Shown here piece by piece: positions 19,675 through 28,724 of a stretch of 64,000 nt of DNA (the first letter of the stretch is position 1; every line of letters starts with the position of its first letter). The DNA lies in NCBI RefSeq assembly GCF_025685625.1, contig NZ_JAGSYI010000001.1:2399147-2463146 (forward strand). The letters run 5' to 3'. A program made the position numbers and the translations under genes. Origin of the DNA: Acidicapsa acidisoli. GTDB lineage: Bacteria > Acidobacteriota > Terriglobia > Terriglobales > Acidobacteriaceae. The notes beneath the pieces were generated by a model. The model was not told the origin of the DNA and did no database searches. It was given only the letters and a program-made list of their open reading frames with translations.

Positions 19675-20475
19675 ATGTCGAGCACGCCATCGATCGCACC
19701 ATCTAACCAGATCAAACCGAATCTAATCTGGGGAACGTTTGAGTGGTTTGGTGAACTCGGCATCTTTGTGTGGCAGGTCTTGCGTGCAGCCGCCACGCCT
19801 CCCTTTCAGATTGCGGAGTTCATTCGTCAACTCGACGAAATTGGCGCTAAATCGCTGCCGCTGGTGGCCTTGGCCGGTTCTGCAGTCGGCGTGGTGCTTG
19901 CGCTCGAAGCTCGATACAGTCTGGTGCGATTCGGCGCGAAATCGCTGCTTCCGTCTGCCATTGTATTCGCCGTTGTCACCGAGATGAGTCCGATTATGAC
20001 CGGGCTCGTCGTCAGCGGCCGCGTTGGCGCGGGCATCGGAGCGGAACTGGCCGCGATGAAAGTAACTGAGCAAATCGATGCCATCGAAGCTTCGGCAGTA
20101 GATCCCCGTAAGTTGCTCGCGGTGACGAGAATCGCCGCCTGCATCGTCGCGCTGCCACTGCTCACCCTTGCCTCATCCTTCTGCGGAGTTGTGATGGGCT
20201 GGGTGGCATCCACCCTGGTTGAACCGATCTCGATCGTGCGGTTCATCAACACAGGATTCAAAGGGGCCGGTTTCAAAGACTTCCTACCGCCAACGTTCAA
20301 GACCTGCGTCTACGGCATGATCATCGGCACCGTAGCCAGCTTCCAAGGGATGCGGGCAAAGGGCGGTGCCGAGGGAGTTGGCAGCGCCGCAACGACTTCT
20401 GTGGTGTTGTCTTCTTTATTTGTGATTCTCGCGGATGTGATTCTTGTGAAGGTCATCCTATTGCTCTTTCCATAA
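19675..20475 (+). CDS. mlaE: MlaE-type ABC transporter permease
   Basis: Integral inner-membrane permease of an MCE/Mla system that moves phospholipids between inner and outer membranes. 266 residues with the MlaE family body: an amphipathic N-terminus (LRAAATPPFQIAEFIRQLDEIG), then hydrophobic helices including SLPLVALAGSAVGVVLALEA, and the conserved loop GAGIGAELAAMKVTEQIDA. The ATG at 19675 has AAGGAG immediately upstream; upstream in-frame codons lack a site. The gene order permease-ATPase-substrate-binding protein (spacing 25 and 8 bases) indicates one operon. Confidence 0.93.
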   Translation: MSSTPSIAPSNQIKPNLIWGTFEWFGELGIFVWQVLRAAATPPFQIAEFIRQLDEIGAKSLPLVALAGSAVGVVLALEARYSLVRFGAKSLLPSAIVFAVVTEMSPIMTGLVVSGRVGAGIGAELAAMKVTEQIDAIEASAVDPRKLLAVTRIAACIVALPLLTLASSFCGVVMGWVASTLVEPISIVRFINTGFKGAGFKDFLPPTFKTCVYGMIIGTVASFQGMRAKGGAEGVGSAATTSVVLSSLFVILADVILVKVILLLFP

Positions 20476-20500
20476 GGCACGTGCAAGTGAGGAAACCAGG

Positions 20501-21289
20501 ATGCAAGCAGCTCAGGCAAACGAGACAGCCAACACAAGCATTGCGGAGAATAACCAACCCGCGATTGTGATTCAGAACGTCACTAAATCATTTGGCGCCC
20601 AGCGAGTTCTGGATGGAGTATCTTTCACCGTTCCGCGAGGCGAGACTCTGGCCATTCTTGGACGCAGCGGCACGGGCAAGAGTGTGTTGTTGAAAATAAT
20701 CGTTGGCCTGCAACGACCGGATACGGGCGCGGCGCTCATCCTTGGGACCAATATGGCAGAGGCGGATGATCACGATATTGCCGAGGCGAGAAAGCGGATG
20801 GGATTTCTCTTCCAACACGCTGCTCTGTACGATTCGCTCACCGTGGAAGAAAACGTCGCTTTCCCGCTGTTGCATCATCGCAAAGAGTTATCCGAGTCCG
20901 AAAGACACGACCGCGTCCAGAGCCTGCTGCACGAAGTAGGACTCGACGGACATCTGGACAAAATGCCGTCCGATATCTCTGGTGGCATGCAAAAGCGCGT
21001 GGGACTGGCTCGCGCGCTCGCTCTGGAGCCGGTCATTCTGCTTCTCGATGAGCCAACGGCGGGCCTCGACCCAATCAGTTCTGGAGAGATTGATGAGTTG
21101 GTCCTGAAACTGCAGCGCGAGCATCAACTTGCGTCGATCGTCGTAACCCACGATATGGTGAGCGCAAAGACCATCGCCACGCGGATCGCACTGATGGACA
21201 AAGGAAAGTTCGTCATAGAAGGCAGCTTCGAAGAGCTGCAGGGGAGCGATGAACGCTTTGTGTCGCAATTCCTTCACCGGGATTCTTAG
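20501..21289 (+). CDS. mlaF: MlaF-type ABC transporter ATP-binding protein
   Basis: Cytoplasmic ATPase that powers the MlaE permease. 262 residues with Walker A GRSGTGKS at 54-61, Q-loop FLFQHAALYD around 102-111, signature DISGGMQKRVGLARAL at 158-173 and Walker B VILLLDEPTAGLDP at 178-191. The SGGMQKR form of the signature is typical of Mla/MCE ATPases. The N-terminal 20 residues are a polar extension. It sits between the permease and the MCE protein in the same operon. Confidence 0.95.
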   Translation: MQAAQANETANTSIAENNQPAIVIQNVTKSFGAQRVLDGVSFTVPRGETLAILGRSGTGKSVLLKIIVGLQRPDTGAALILGTNMAEADDHDIAEARKRMGFLFQHAALYDSLTVEENVAFPLLHHRKELSESERHDRVQSLLHEVGLDGHLDKMPSDISGGMQKRVGLARALALEPVILLLDEPTAGLDPISSGEIDELVLKLQREHQLASIVVTHDMVSAKTIATRIALMDKGKFVIEGSFEELQGSDERFVSQFLHRDS

Positions 21290-21297
21290 GAGCCCAA

Positions 21298-22455
21298 ATG
21301 TCTAGAAATGCGCGCCTCGGCGTCTTCATCCTCGGAACGCTTGTCATACTCGCAACCGGAATTTTTATTATCGGTGGGAAGAAGTACCTGTTTACAGCAA
21401 CCTATACGCTGAAAACTAACTTCGCAAATGTCGCCGGCCTTGACGCAGGAGCGGATGTGCTGATTGGCGGCGTACACAGCGGAACGGTTCGAACCATTGA
21501 TTTGCCGAATAAGTCAGGCGATCCGATTACCGTTGTGATGGAGTTGAACGAGTCCACGCGGCACATAATCAGACAGGACTCCGTCGCTACAATCCAAACG
21601 GAAGGATTGCTTGGAAATCAATATGTCGCAGTATCTTTCGGTTCCTCAGATAAGCCTGAAGTAAAAAGTGGGGACACAATCGCCAGCATTCCCCCGCTGG
21701 AGATGAGCGCGCTCTTGGACAAGGCAAACGGGCTGCTCGGTCAGGGGCAGGCTGCCATGGTGAACATCAATAAGGTAGCCGAGCATCTCAATTCGGTTAC
21801 GGCAAAGGTTGATAGCGGCAATGGTACCGTTGGCGCATTAGTGAATGATCGAGCGCTTTACAACAACCTGGATCAGACAGCCAGCAGCGCGCGCGCGGCC
21901 GCTTCTTCTGCACAAACCGGTATTAAGGACTTTCAGGACAACATGGAAGCCTTGAAGCACAACTTTCTTTTGAAAGGTTACTTCAAGAACCGGGGTTATG
22001 AAGATTCTGGAGATTTGGGCAAAGACGAGATTGCAAATTTACCGCAGGCAACGACGATCAAAGATTTCACTTTTCAGGCCAAGAACCTCTTCGATAAGCA
22101 GGATTCCGCCAAGTTGAAGGGGCAAAAGGCTCTCAACGCCGCTGGCGAATACCTTGCCGGCAATGACTTTGGGGTTGCCGTGATCGAAACATCGACCGGC
22201 AAGGCGGGCAGTTCCGATAGCGATCTTACCTTGGCGCAGGCTCGGGCAATGGTAGTACGCGATTACATCGTGCAGCACTTCGGTTTTGACGACACAAAGC
22301 TGAAGACCGTCGCACTGGGCAAAGAGACCAGTGATACCTCGAAAGCGGACTGGGGTCTGATAAGAGTCCTCATCTACCCCAATGGAACACCCATTCCTCC
22401 CGATAAATCGGCCGACAGCAAGCCGCAGGAAAATTCCCCGGCCGCTTCGAAGTAG
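21298..22455 (+). CDS. mlaD: MlaD-type MCE protein with C-terminal OmpA-like domain
   Basis: Periplasmic, inner-membrane-anchored lipid-binding subunit of the Mla transporter. 385 residues: an anchor helix (about 7-27, LGVFILGTLVILATGIFI), one MCE domain (about 36-115, NVAGLDAGADVLIGGVHSG), then an alanine/serine-rich helical stretch. A C-terminal segment (about 260-365) reads like an OmpA/MotB domain: FDKQDSAKLKGQKALNAAGEY, ARAMVVRDYIVQHFGFDDTKL and LIRVLIY. Plain MlaD proteins lack such a tail. The usual peptidoglycan-contact residues are only partly kept: the arginine of QARA is present, but the aspartate of the GHTD-like motif is replaced. The gene begins 8 bases after mlaF. Confidence 0.88.
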   Translation: MSRNARLGVFILGTLVILATGIFIIGGKKYLFTATYTLKTNFANVAGLDAGADVLIGGVHSGTVRTIDLPNKSGDPITVVMELNESTRHIIRQDSVATIQTEGLLGNQYVAVSFGSSDKPEVKSGDTIASIPPLEMSALLDKANGLLGQGQAAMVNINKVAEHLNSVTAKVDSGNGTVGALVNDRALYNNLDQTASSARAAASSAQTGIKDFQDNMEALKHNFLLKGYFKNRGYEDSGDLGKDEIANLPQATTIKDFTFQAKNLFDKQDSAKLKGQKALNAAGEYLAGNDFGVAVIETSTGKAGSSDSDLTLAQARAMVVRDYIVQHFGFDDTKLKTVALGKETSDTSKADWGLIRVLIYPNGTPIPPDKSADSKPQENSPAASK

Positions 22456-22630
22456 CCGGGGAATTGCCCAAAAGAGTGCATTGAGCTTTATAGGTCAGAT
22501 AAGTTCTTGTCCTTCGTTAACACTGATATGTGAGGTGAGTGTCCGGTATCACCTCTCTCCGCAGCTTGCGCTAAGCAGTCCGTTGGGGAGCAACACCCCT
22601 TAGCTCCACAGATTGCTTAAGGATGGATTT

Positions 22631-23329
22631 ATGAAGATAGTTTCGATTGTGGTCGCAAGTGCCCTCGCTCTCACCAGCGCAAATGTCTGGGCGGCATCCG
22701 GACGAGAGGACTCCGTCGAGCGACTCCAGGCGGCGGCAGAGGTCATGCACAGCATTCAAGAGGCTCCGGATCACGGCATTCCAAATTCCGTTTTTGATGA
22801 CACAAAGTGCGTCATTGTTGTTCCTCATCTGATCAAAGGCGGCTTTGTCTTTGGTGGCAAGCACGGACGCGGCGTTGTAACCTGCCGCACGCCAGACGGC
22901 TGGAGCGCGCCTGCATTCATTTCGATTGGTGGAGGCAGTTGGGGTCTTCAGATCGGTGTGCAAGAGGTCGACCTGGTCATGCTGGTCATGAATGACCGTG
23001 GCGTGCAGCACCTGCTTTCCAGCAAGTTCGAGCTGAGTGGTGAAGGATCGGTAGCTGCGGGACCGGTAGGTCGTCAGGCAGTAGCCGGAACCGACTGGAA
23101 ATTGAACTCCGAAATTCTCAGCTACTCGCGTACAAGGGGTATCTTTGCAGGGTTAACCTTGGAAGGCGCAGTCGTCGAGCAGGACAACGATTCGACTTTC
23201 GCTATCTATGATCACGAGCCATCGTTCCGGCATGTTCTTTCCGGCAGAGTGGCTGTTCCTGCCTCCGCCGATGGGTTCCTGAAAGAAGTGAGGCACGACT
23301 CGGCTCGTGCGCGTGAGGAAAACAAGTAG
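22631..23329 (+). CDS. SYLF-domain lipid-binding protein (Ysc84-like)
   Basis: 232 residues: a signal peptide (MKIVSIVVASALALTSANVWA) followed by a SYLF domain with CVIVVPHLIKGGFVFGGKHG, ISIGGGSWGLQIGVQEVDLVMLVM and the C-terminal FAGLTLEGAVV segment. In eukaryotes this domain binds phosphoinositides; bacterial members are exported and presumed to bind lipid. The ATG at 22631 is preceded by AAGGA seven bases away. It lies 175 bases after the Mla operon and could extend its membrane-lipid theme, though the gap suggests its own promoter. Confidence 0.9.
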   Translation: MKIVSIVVASALALTSANVWAASGREDSVERLQAAAEVMHSIQEAPDHGIPNSVFDDTKCVIVVPHLIKGGFVFGGKHGRGVVTCRTPDGWSAPAFISIGGGSWGLQIGVQEVDLVMLVMNDRGVQHLLSSKFELSGEGSVAAGPVGRQAVAGTDWKLNSEILSYSRTRGIFAGLTLEGAVVEQDNDSTFAIYDHEPSFRHVLSGRVAVPASADGFLKEVRHDSARAREENK

Positions 23330-23447
23330 GTCTGTTCGACCGTTTGGTTGAAGTTGGTTTGTTAGAGCTTGTCGTTGAAGTCACGAAGACTGGCCGGGCT
23401 GATTCAGCGGCACGGCCAGCAATGATTCCACTAAGGAGAAAGAGTCT

Positions 23448-23678
23448 ATGTCGTTGATGGCAGTGTTCGTCGCGCCGCTTGTTGTCGGTACGCCGCTGTT
23501 AAGTGTGCTGCTCACGCTGGTTGTCGTGGGTATCCTACTTTGGCTCGTGAATCTGATTCCGATGCAGTCCACCATCAAGTCCATCTTGAACACTATCGTG
23601 GTAATCATCGTCGTGCTCTGGCTATTGCAGGTATTCGGACTATTCTCAAGCCTGTCGAATATTCGCGTCGGGCGATAG
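23448..23678 (+). CDS. Small two-helix membrane protein (Thivi_2564-like)
   Basis: 76 residues, almost all hydrophobic. Two helices are separated by LVNLIPMQSTIKSILN, a central polar motif shared with small membrane proteins annotated as the Thivi_2564 family. AAGGAGAAAGAGTCT precedes the ATG. Function unknown. It follows the SYLF gene by 118 bases and is closed off by a strong terminator at 23737. Confidence 0.8.
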   Translation: MSLMAVFVAPLVVGTPLLSVLLTLVVVGILLWLVNLIPMQSTIKSILNTIVVIIVVLWLLQVFGLFSSLSNIRVGR

Positions 23679-23736
23679 CCGCACCGTCGTTAACCAGCAA
23701 GTGGATCTTTGACAGTGAAACCAGACCGCACGCTAT

Positions 23737-23771
23737 GAAATGGCAGAAGGCAGGATGTCTTCTGCCATTTC
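23737..23771. terminator. Bidirectional hairpin terminator
   Basis: GAAATGGCAGAAG (23737-23749) pairs perfectly with CTTCTGCCATTTC (23759-23771) across a 9-base loop. It lies between the convergent small membrane protein and ABC-F genes and so probably serves both. Confidence 0.85.
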
Positions 23772-23784
23772 TTCGTAATGACGC

Positions 23785-25635
23785 TCAGCCAGCCTCGTAC
23801 TGCTTGGCTTCCAGCTCGGCCCATCTGGCGTACAGCGCATCGACCGCATTCTGCGCCGCTTCCACGTCCGCAAGTGCAGTCTGCAAGCGCGCCGCGTCCG
23901 TAACAACCTCAGGCATCTCAAGAACTGCCTGCTTTGCCGCAAGCAGTTCTTCGCCCGCCGCAATCCTGCTCTCGATGGTTGCGTAGTCCCGCGCGTCCAT
24001 ATATGAGAGCTTCTTTTTGCCGCCCGAAGTGCCAGCGGTCTGCTCGGCATAGGCAGGTTGTCCGGCTGCTGCCGATCTGGCCGTAACTCCTATTGCCGCG
24101 TCTGCCCTAGCCGTCGCTGTCTTTTGCTTCGCCTGCCATTGATCCCACTGCGAATAGTCCGCAAAGCGTTCAGCGTTGCCCATGCCATCCAGACCCAGCA
24201 CTACATTGGAAATTCTGTCCAGCATGTACCGGTCATGAGTAACCAGAACTAATGCTCCCGTATACTCCAACAGGCTCTCTTCCAATATCTCAAGCGTCGG
24301 AATATCCAGATCGTTCGTAGGCTCATCCAGCAACAGTAAATCCGCCGGTTGCAGCATCAGGTTAGCGATCAGCACACGTGCCCGCTCACCGCCGCTCAAA
24401 CGCTCCACGGGTTGATTCAACTGCTCGCCAGTGAAGAGAAACCGCGAAGCCCACGAAGCCACATGAATCACGCGATCCTGATAAATCACTGAGTCGCTCT
24501 CCGGCGCCAGAGCCCTGCGCAAAGTCACCTTCTCATTCAGCACACGGGTCTGATCGAAGTACACAACGCGCAGCATGTTAGCCAGCTTGATCTCACCCGC
24601 ATTCGGCTCCGTCTGCCCAAGCAGCAATCGCAGCAGCGTCGTCTTGCCGCTGCCATTCGGTCCCACGAGGCCCACGCGCATTCCAGCCGTAATATTAAAG
24701 TCCAGCCCCGCCAGCAGAGTCCGCTCGCCAATGCTGTAATGCACATCCTTTAACTCGACTAGTCGCTTGGTCTGCCGCTCCGTCGCGGAAAAATCGATGC
24801 CTGCGGTCGAAACCTGTGCCCGGCCTTTCATATCCTTCAGCTCGCCAATCAACTCCGTTGCGCTGTCGATTCGCGCCTTGCTCTTGGTGGTGCGCGCCTT
24901 TGGTCCGCGACGCAGCCACTCCATCTCGCGCTTCACGCGATTTTCAAGCGATTCCTGCCGCTTGGCTTGCGACTCCAGAAACTCTTCCTTCTTCTCCAGA
25001 AACTCGCTGTAATTTCCATGGACGCGCAGCAATCCCTGTGGATACTGCCTGTTCAACTCCACCATCTCCGTCGCAACATTCTCAAGGAAGTAGCGATCGT
25101 GGCTCACTACCACGCAGGCAAAGGGAGCCGTCGAAAGCAGCTCCTCCAGCCATTCAATCCCCGCCAGATCAAGATGGTTCGTAGGCTCGTCAAGCAGCAA
25201 AACGTCCGGCTGCTGCGCCAGCGCCTGCGCAATCGACAACCGCTTCTTCCAGCCTCCGGAGTAGGTTCGGGCTTCCGTATCGAAGTTTTCAAATCCGGCC
25301 CGACCCAGCGTCTCCGCGATCCGGGCTTCCCATTCGCTCTCATGCACGTGAGCCCGTTTCAGCGCCTGCTGCACCACATCGCGCGCCGTCACCCCGGCAG
25401 GAAACTCGGAGACCTGGGCCACGTAGCTCAGCTTCGTCAGCTTGCGCTTCGCCACTTCGCCTTCGTCCGGTTCAATCTCGCCAGCCAGCACGCCCAGCAG
25501 CGTCGATTTCCCCGACCCGTTCGGCCCGATCAAGCCAATCCGGTCGCCCTCATCTACCACGAAGCCGATCTCGCGAAAGAGCGCAGCAGCTCCAAAGGCC
25601 TTCGTCAGCCCCTGTCCGTTCAATAATGTCGCCAA
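23785..25635 (-). CDS. uup: ABC-F family ATPase, Uup-like
   Basis: Soluble tandem-ABC protein without membrane domain; ABC-F proteins act on the ribosome, and Uup also affects transposon excision. 616 residues. ABC domain 1 has GPNGSGKST and YSGGWKKRLSIAQAL; a linker with basic EFLEKKEEFLESQAKRQESL follows; ABC domain 2 has GPNGSGKTTLL and LSGGERARVLIANL. A C-terminal alpha-helical region (about 550-616, YATIESRIAAGEELLAAKQ) matches the coiled-coil tail of Uup. Uup is preferred over EttA because of that tail. The start is ATG at 25635, facing away from the next gene. Confidence 0.9.
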   Translation of the reverse strand: MATLLNGQGLTKAFGAAALFREIGFVVDEGDRIGLIGPNGSGKSTLLGVLAGEIEPDEGEVAKRKLTKLSYVAQVSEFPAGVTARDVVQQALKRAHVHESEWEARIAETLGRAGFENFDTEARTYSGGWKKRLSIAQALAQQPDVLLLDEPTNHLDLAGIEWLEELLSTAPFACVVVSHDRYFLENVATEMVELNRQYPQGLLRVHGNYSEFLEKKEEFLESQAKRQESLENRVKREMEWLRRGPKARTTKSKARIDSATELIGELKDMKGRAQVSTAGIDFSATERQTKRLVELKDVHYSIGERTLLAGLDFNITAGMRVGLVGPNGSGKTTLLRLLLGQTEPNAGEIKLANMLRVVYFDQTRVLNEKVTLRRALAPESDSVIYQDRVIHVASWASRFLFTGEQLNQPVERLSGGERARVLIANLMLQPADLLLLDEPTNDLDIPTLEILEESLLEYTGALVLVTHDRYMLDRISNVVLGLDGMGNAERFADYSQWDQWQAKQKTATARADAAIGVTARSAAAGQPAYAEQTAGTSGGKKKLSYMDARDYATIESRIAAGEELLAAKQAVLEMPEVVTDAARLQTALADVEAAQNAVDALYARWAELEAKQYEAG

Positions 25636-25756
25636 GGTTTTTCTGCTCTCTATGCGGGGAATTCGTCCTACACTTCAATTCTAAATGGCGGTGAGTCTTG
25701 AATGCAGACTCGGATTGATTCGCGGTAATCGTAGCGACTGGAGCATAATTCTTTAC

Positions 25757-26365
25757 ATGCCATTCCCTGCTATCCAGAGGCTGTTGCGCAGATTTGCTCC
25801 TCGAGAAGAGCCATGTCTTCGGCTGATGTTTAGCGACCCGGACCCGTTGGTCTCGCACAGCGCACAGTACCCGGAGGTTCCTGTGCCAGATGATTCTAGA
25901 TCTCTGATGTTCGTTGCCGCCCGATGGGCGAGCCACGATTTGTATGGAGAGGATATGCCAGGCGTTGCGGCTGACCTTCTTGAGCTTGGTTACGATTCAC
26001 CTTCGCTAAGAAGACTCGCCGGAGAGATAGAAATTCACAATTCAGCGGACGCCGAACCGCTAGTCGCAAAGATGTTTCATGAACTCGACGTTTGCTACCC
26101 ATCTTCGGAGCGTATGTCGAAACTCATCACGTCGCGCCAGATTGCAAGGGAGGTAATCGCTGGCCTTCGCGACCCATGGAAGGCGGCAAGCGACCTGGGC
26201 CCAGTTTGGCAGTGGCAGCCAGGTATCCCTGAATTACAAGACATTGATTCGATCCTTGATGAAGCCGACTGGTCTCGCGAACACCGCCGATCTTCCCCGG
26301 AGTTAAAAGTCGCGCTACTGGACGCTTTCGCACGCCTCGGCACCATGAATATACCCGAAGTTTAG
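25757..26365 (+). CDS. Hypothetical protein
   Basis: 202 residues from the ATG at 25757 (an upstream ATG at 25685 would add 24). The product is acidic and looks soluble and mostly helical (SHDLYGEDMPGVAADLLELG, ERMSKLITSRQIAREVIAGL). No signal peptide, membrane segment or family motif is recognised. Codon use looks coding and the frame is long for its strand, but no convincing ribosome-binding site is seen, so the start is uncertain. It is divergent from uup and stands 235 bases before the TPR gene. Confidence 0.55.
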   Translation: MPFPAIQRLLRRFAPREEPCLRLMFSDPDPLVSHSAQYPEVPVPDDSRSLMFVAARWASHDLYGEDMPGVAADLLELGYDSPSLRRLAGEIEIHNSADAEPLVAKMFHELDVCYPSSERMSKLITSRQIAREVIAGLRDPWKAASDLGPVWQWQPGIPELQDIDSILDEADWSREHRRSSPELKVALLDAFARLGTMNIPEV

Positions 26366-26600
26366 CTTCAAACTATTCCGGAAACCCATCTCAGCAGCTA
26401 TCCTCGTAGCCATGTCGACGTCCGCTTTTAGGCATTTCAATCCAGATGAACCTGGACAGGCGTGTCCAACGATGACCGTCGTCCTCTTCGCGACCAAGTC
26501 AGGATGCCACGTCTTCTCGGAGTCAGTGAAGACGCAACCAGGAATCCATTGTGTCGATCCGCATCGCCTGTTACCGTAGTTACTTCCGGGCTCCGTAAAT

Positions 26601-28718
26601 ATGCCGCAAACAGTAGATTCGCCAAGTCGCGTTTCCGAAGAAGAGGTCACGCCGCGCACCGAGAGTGAGGACTCGTCTCCAGTCCGAAACCGCCTCTCGC
26701 GATTTTTCGCGGACTTCCGGCATCCAGGCCCGTGGCATGTCCTCGTCATCACCGCTATTCTGGCGCTCCTCGGCTTCGGCGGACTTTTCTTCTGGCGCTG
26801 GATGCATCGCCCTGCGACCCAGTCGCTCAGCGTCGTCATCGCGGATTTTGAGAACTCCACCGGTAACCCCCAATTCGACCTGGCCCTCAAGACCGCTCTC
26901 ACCATCGATCTGCAACAATCGCCGCTTCTCGCTGTTAGCTCTCGCGGAAAAGTTCGCCAGACCCTCGTTGAATTGAAAGCTCCCGTCGATAAGCCGCTGA
27001 CCCCGGAGGTTGCCCGCGAGGTCTGCTCCCGAATTCACGATCAGACCTACCTCTCCGGTTCAATTCGGCGCTTTGCCCGGAAGTACATGGTTTCCGTCGC
27101 GGCCTTCGATTGCTCCTCGGGACGTTCCCTGGCCGAGAGTAAAGGCATCGCCGAATCTCCCGACGGCATCGTTGCAGTTCTGGATAAAGTCGCCGTCGAT
27201 CTCCGAAAGCAACTCGGCGAGCCTTCCGATACCATTACACGCTTCAGCAAGCCGCTCTTCGCCGGTCGCACCCCATCGCTCGAAGCCCTGAAGGCCTACG
27301 CCGACGCCAGCCGTCTGGGACTGGAGGGCAAGCTTCAGGAGTCCGTGACTCCGTATCAACACGCCTTGGAGCTGGATCCCGAGTTCGCGCTGGCCTTCGC
27401 GGATCTCGGCGTCGCATACTCCAATCTTGGCGAGCAGGATCTTGCCCGGAAAAGCCTCACCCGGGCTTATGAGCTGCGGGACACGGTCGACGAGCCGGAT
27501 CAGCTCTTTATCGTCTCCACGTACAGCAACATCGTTACGGGCGACACGCAGGCCAGCATCCGCAATGACAAGGAATGGAGCGCGGAGTATCCGCGCAATC
27601 CGGTGCCGCTCCTCCATCTCGCCGACCTTGAAAACCGCATCGGCAAGCCAGCGCTGGCCGTCGATCCCGCTAAACGCGCTCTCCAACTGAATCCGGGGGA
27701 TGCCTATCCTTACATCGTCCTGGCCCGCGCACAATTGCACCTTGGGCAATTCGAGCAGGCGGTCGACACCTGCCAGCTTGCCATCGAACGCCATCTCGAC
27801 AGCGAGCAAATCCACGGATTTCTCTTCCAGATCGCCTTTCTGCGTCTTGACCAGGCAGAGATGGACCGGCAGATCGCGTGGGCAAAAGATCAGCCGGCCG
27901 AGCCCTACCTGCTGCAGCAAGTGGGTCTCATGGACTTCGCTCTGGGCAAAGCCAAAAACGCGCAGGCCGTGCTCGAAAGCGCGGCGGACGAGTACCGAAG
28001 GCAAGGCGAGAGCGAACTCGCCAATCAGATGGTGAGCCGGATTCCACGCATCGAGGCGGAACTCGGCCTCACCTCAGCCGCGCACACCCTGCTCGCGCGT
28101 TTGCCGAAATCCAGTGAATCATTGACGGGAGACTCCGTCGATGTCCCGGTTGCATGGGCTCATGTCGGAGAGACTGCGCGGGCCGATGCGTTGGCAAAGC
28201 GAGAACTTGAGTCTCATCTCACCACAACGCTCTGGCAGGAAGATTTCGGACCCCAGATCAAAGCAGCCATCGACCTGAACCAGCAGCGGGCCGAAGACGC
28301 GATCGAGGATCTCAAACCGGCCATTCCATACGATTTATATAGCTTCGATGGGCCCGGGATGCGTGGCCGCGCCTACCTTGCCGCGAAACAGCCAGATCTT
28401 GCCGAAGTCGAGTTCCACAAGATCCTCGACCACCCGGGCATCGAGCCGCTGTCGCACAATTACCCGCTGGCGCAGTTGGGTCTCGCCCGGGCGCTGGCGG
28501 CACAGGGTAAAACCGTGGAGGCCGGATTCGCCTACAAAGTTGTTCTGCAAATCTGGAAGGACGCCGACGCCGATCTGCCGCGTCTCAAGGAAGCTAAAGC
28601 AGAGTTCGCCCGCCTCGCCACCGAACCGGGCAGGACCAGTGGCGAGACCGGACGAGCCACGACGAAGCCCGCACCTTCAGCGTCGTCACCCCGCAAACCT
28701 TCGGCAAGTAGGCGCTGA
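26601..28718 (+). CDS. Membrane-anchored TPR protein resembling the C-terminal half of acidobacterial Ser/Thr kinases
   Basis: 705 residues: a short cytoplasmic N-terminus of about 45 residues, one transmembrane helix (WHVLVITAILALLGFGGLFFW), then an extracytoplasmic region. That region has a conserved SVVIADFENSTGNPQFDLALK segment (about 75-200) followed by TPR repeats (EALKAYADASRLGLEGKLQE, DPEFALAFADLGVAYSNLGE and later copies) and ends in a Pro/Ser-rich tail. The same layout follows the kinase domain or winged-helix domain in many acidobacterial regulators; here neither is present. It probably serves as a scaffold or sensor; partners are unknown. No clear ribosome-binding site precedes the ATG. 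Confidence 0.82.
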   Translation: MPQTVDSPSRVSEEEVTPRTESEDSSPVRNRLSRFFADFRHPGPWHVLVITAILALLGFGGLFFWRWMHRPATQSLSVVIADFENSTGNPQFDLALKTALTIDLQQSPLLAVSSRGKVRQTLVELKAPVDKPLTPEVAREVCSRIHDQTYLSGSIRRFARKYMVSVAAFDCSSGRSLAESKGIAESPDGIVAVLDKVAVDLRKQLGEPSDTITRFSKPLFAGRTPSLEALKAYADASRLGLEGKLQESVTPYQHALELDPEFALAFADLGVAYSNLGEQDLARKSLTRAYELRDTVDEPDQLFIVSTYSNIVTGDTQASIRNDKEWSAEYPRNPVPLLHLADLENRIGKPALAVDPAKRALQLNPGDAYPYIVLARAQLHLGQFEQAVDTCQLAIERHLDSEQIHGFLFQIAFLRLDQAEMDRQIAWAKDQPAEPYLLQQVGLMDFALGKAKNAQAVLESAADEYRRQGESELANQMVSRIPRIEAELGLTSAAHTLLARLPKSSESLTGDSVDVPVAWAHVGETARADALAKRELESHLTTTLWQEDFGPQIKAAIDLNQQRAEDAIEDLKPAIPYDLYSFDGPGMRGRAYLAAKQPDLAEVEFHKILDHPGIEPLSHNYPLAQLGLARALAAQGKTVEAGFAYKVVLQIWKDADADLPRLKEAKAEFARLATEPGRTSGETGRATTKPAPSASSPRKPSASRR

Positions 28719-28724
28719 TTTGGC

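Noticed and set aside
26315-26905. 196-codon minus-strand frame before and inside the TPR gene
   Set aside because: No ribosome-binding site or family motif, and it overlaps two better-supported plus-strand genes.
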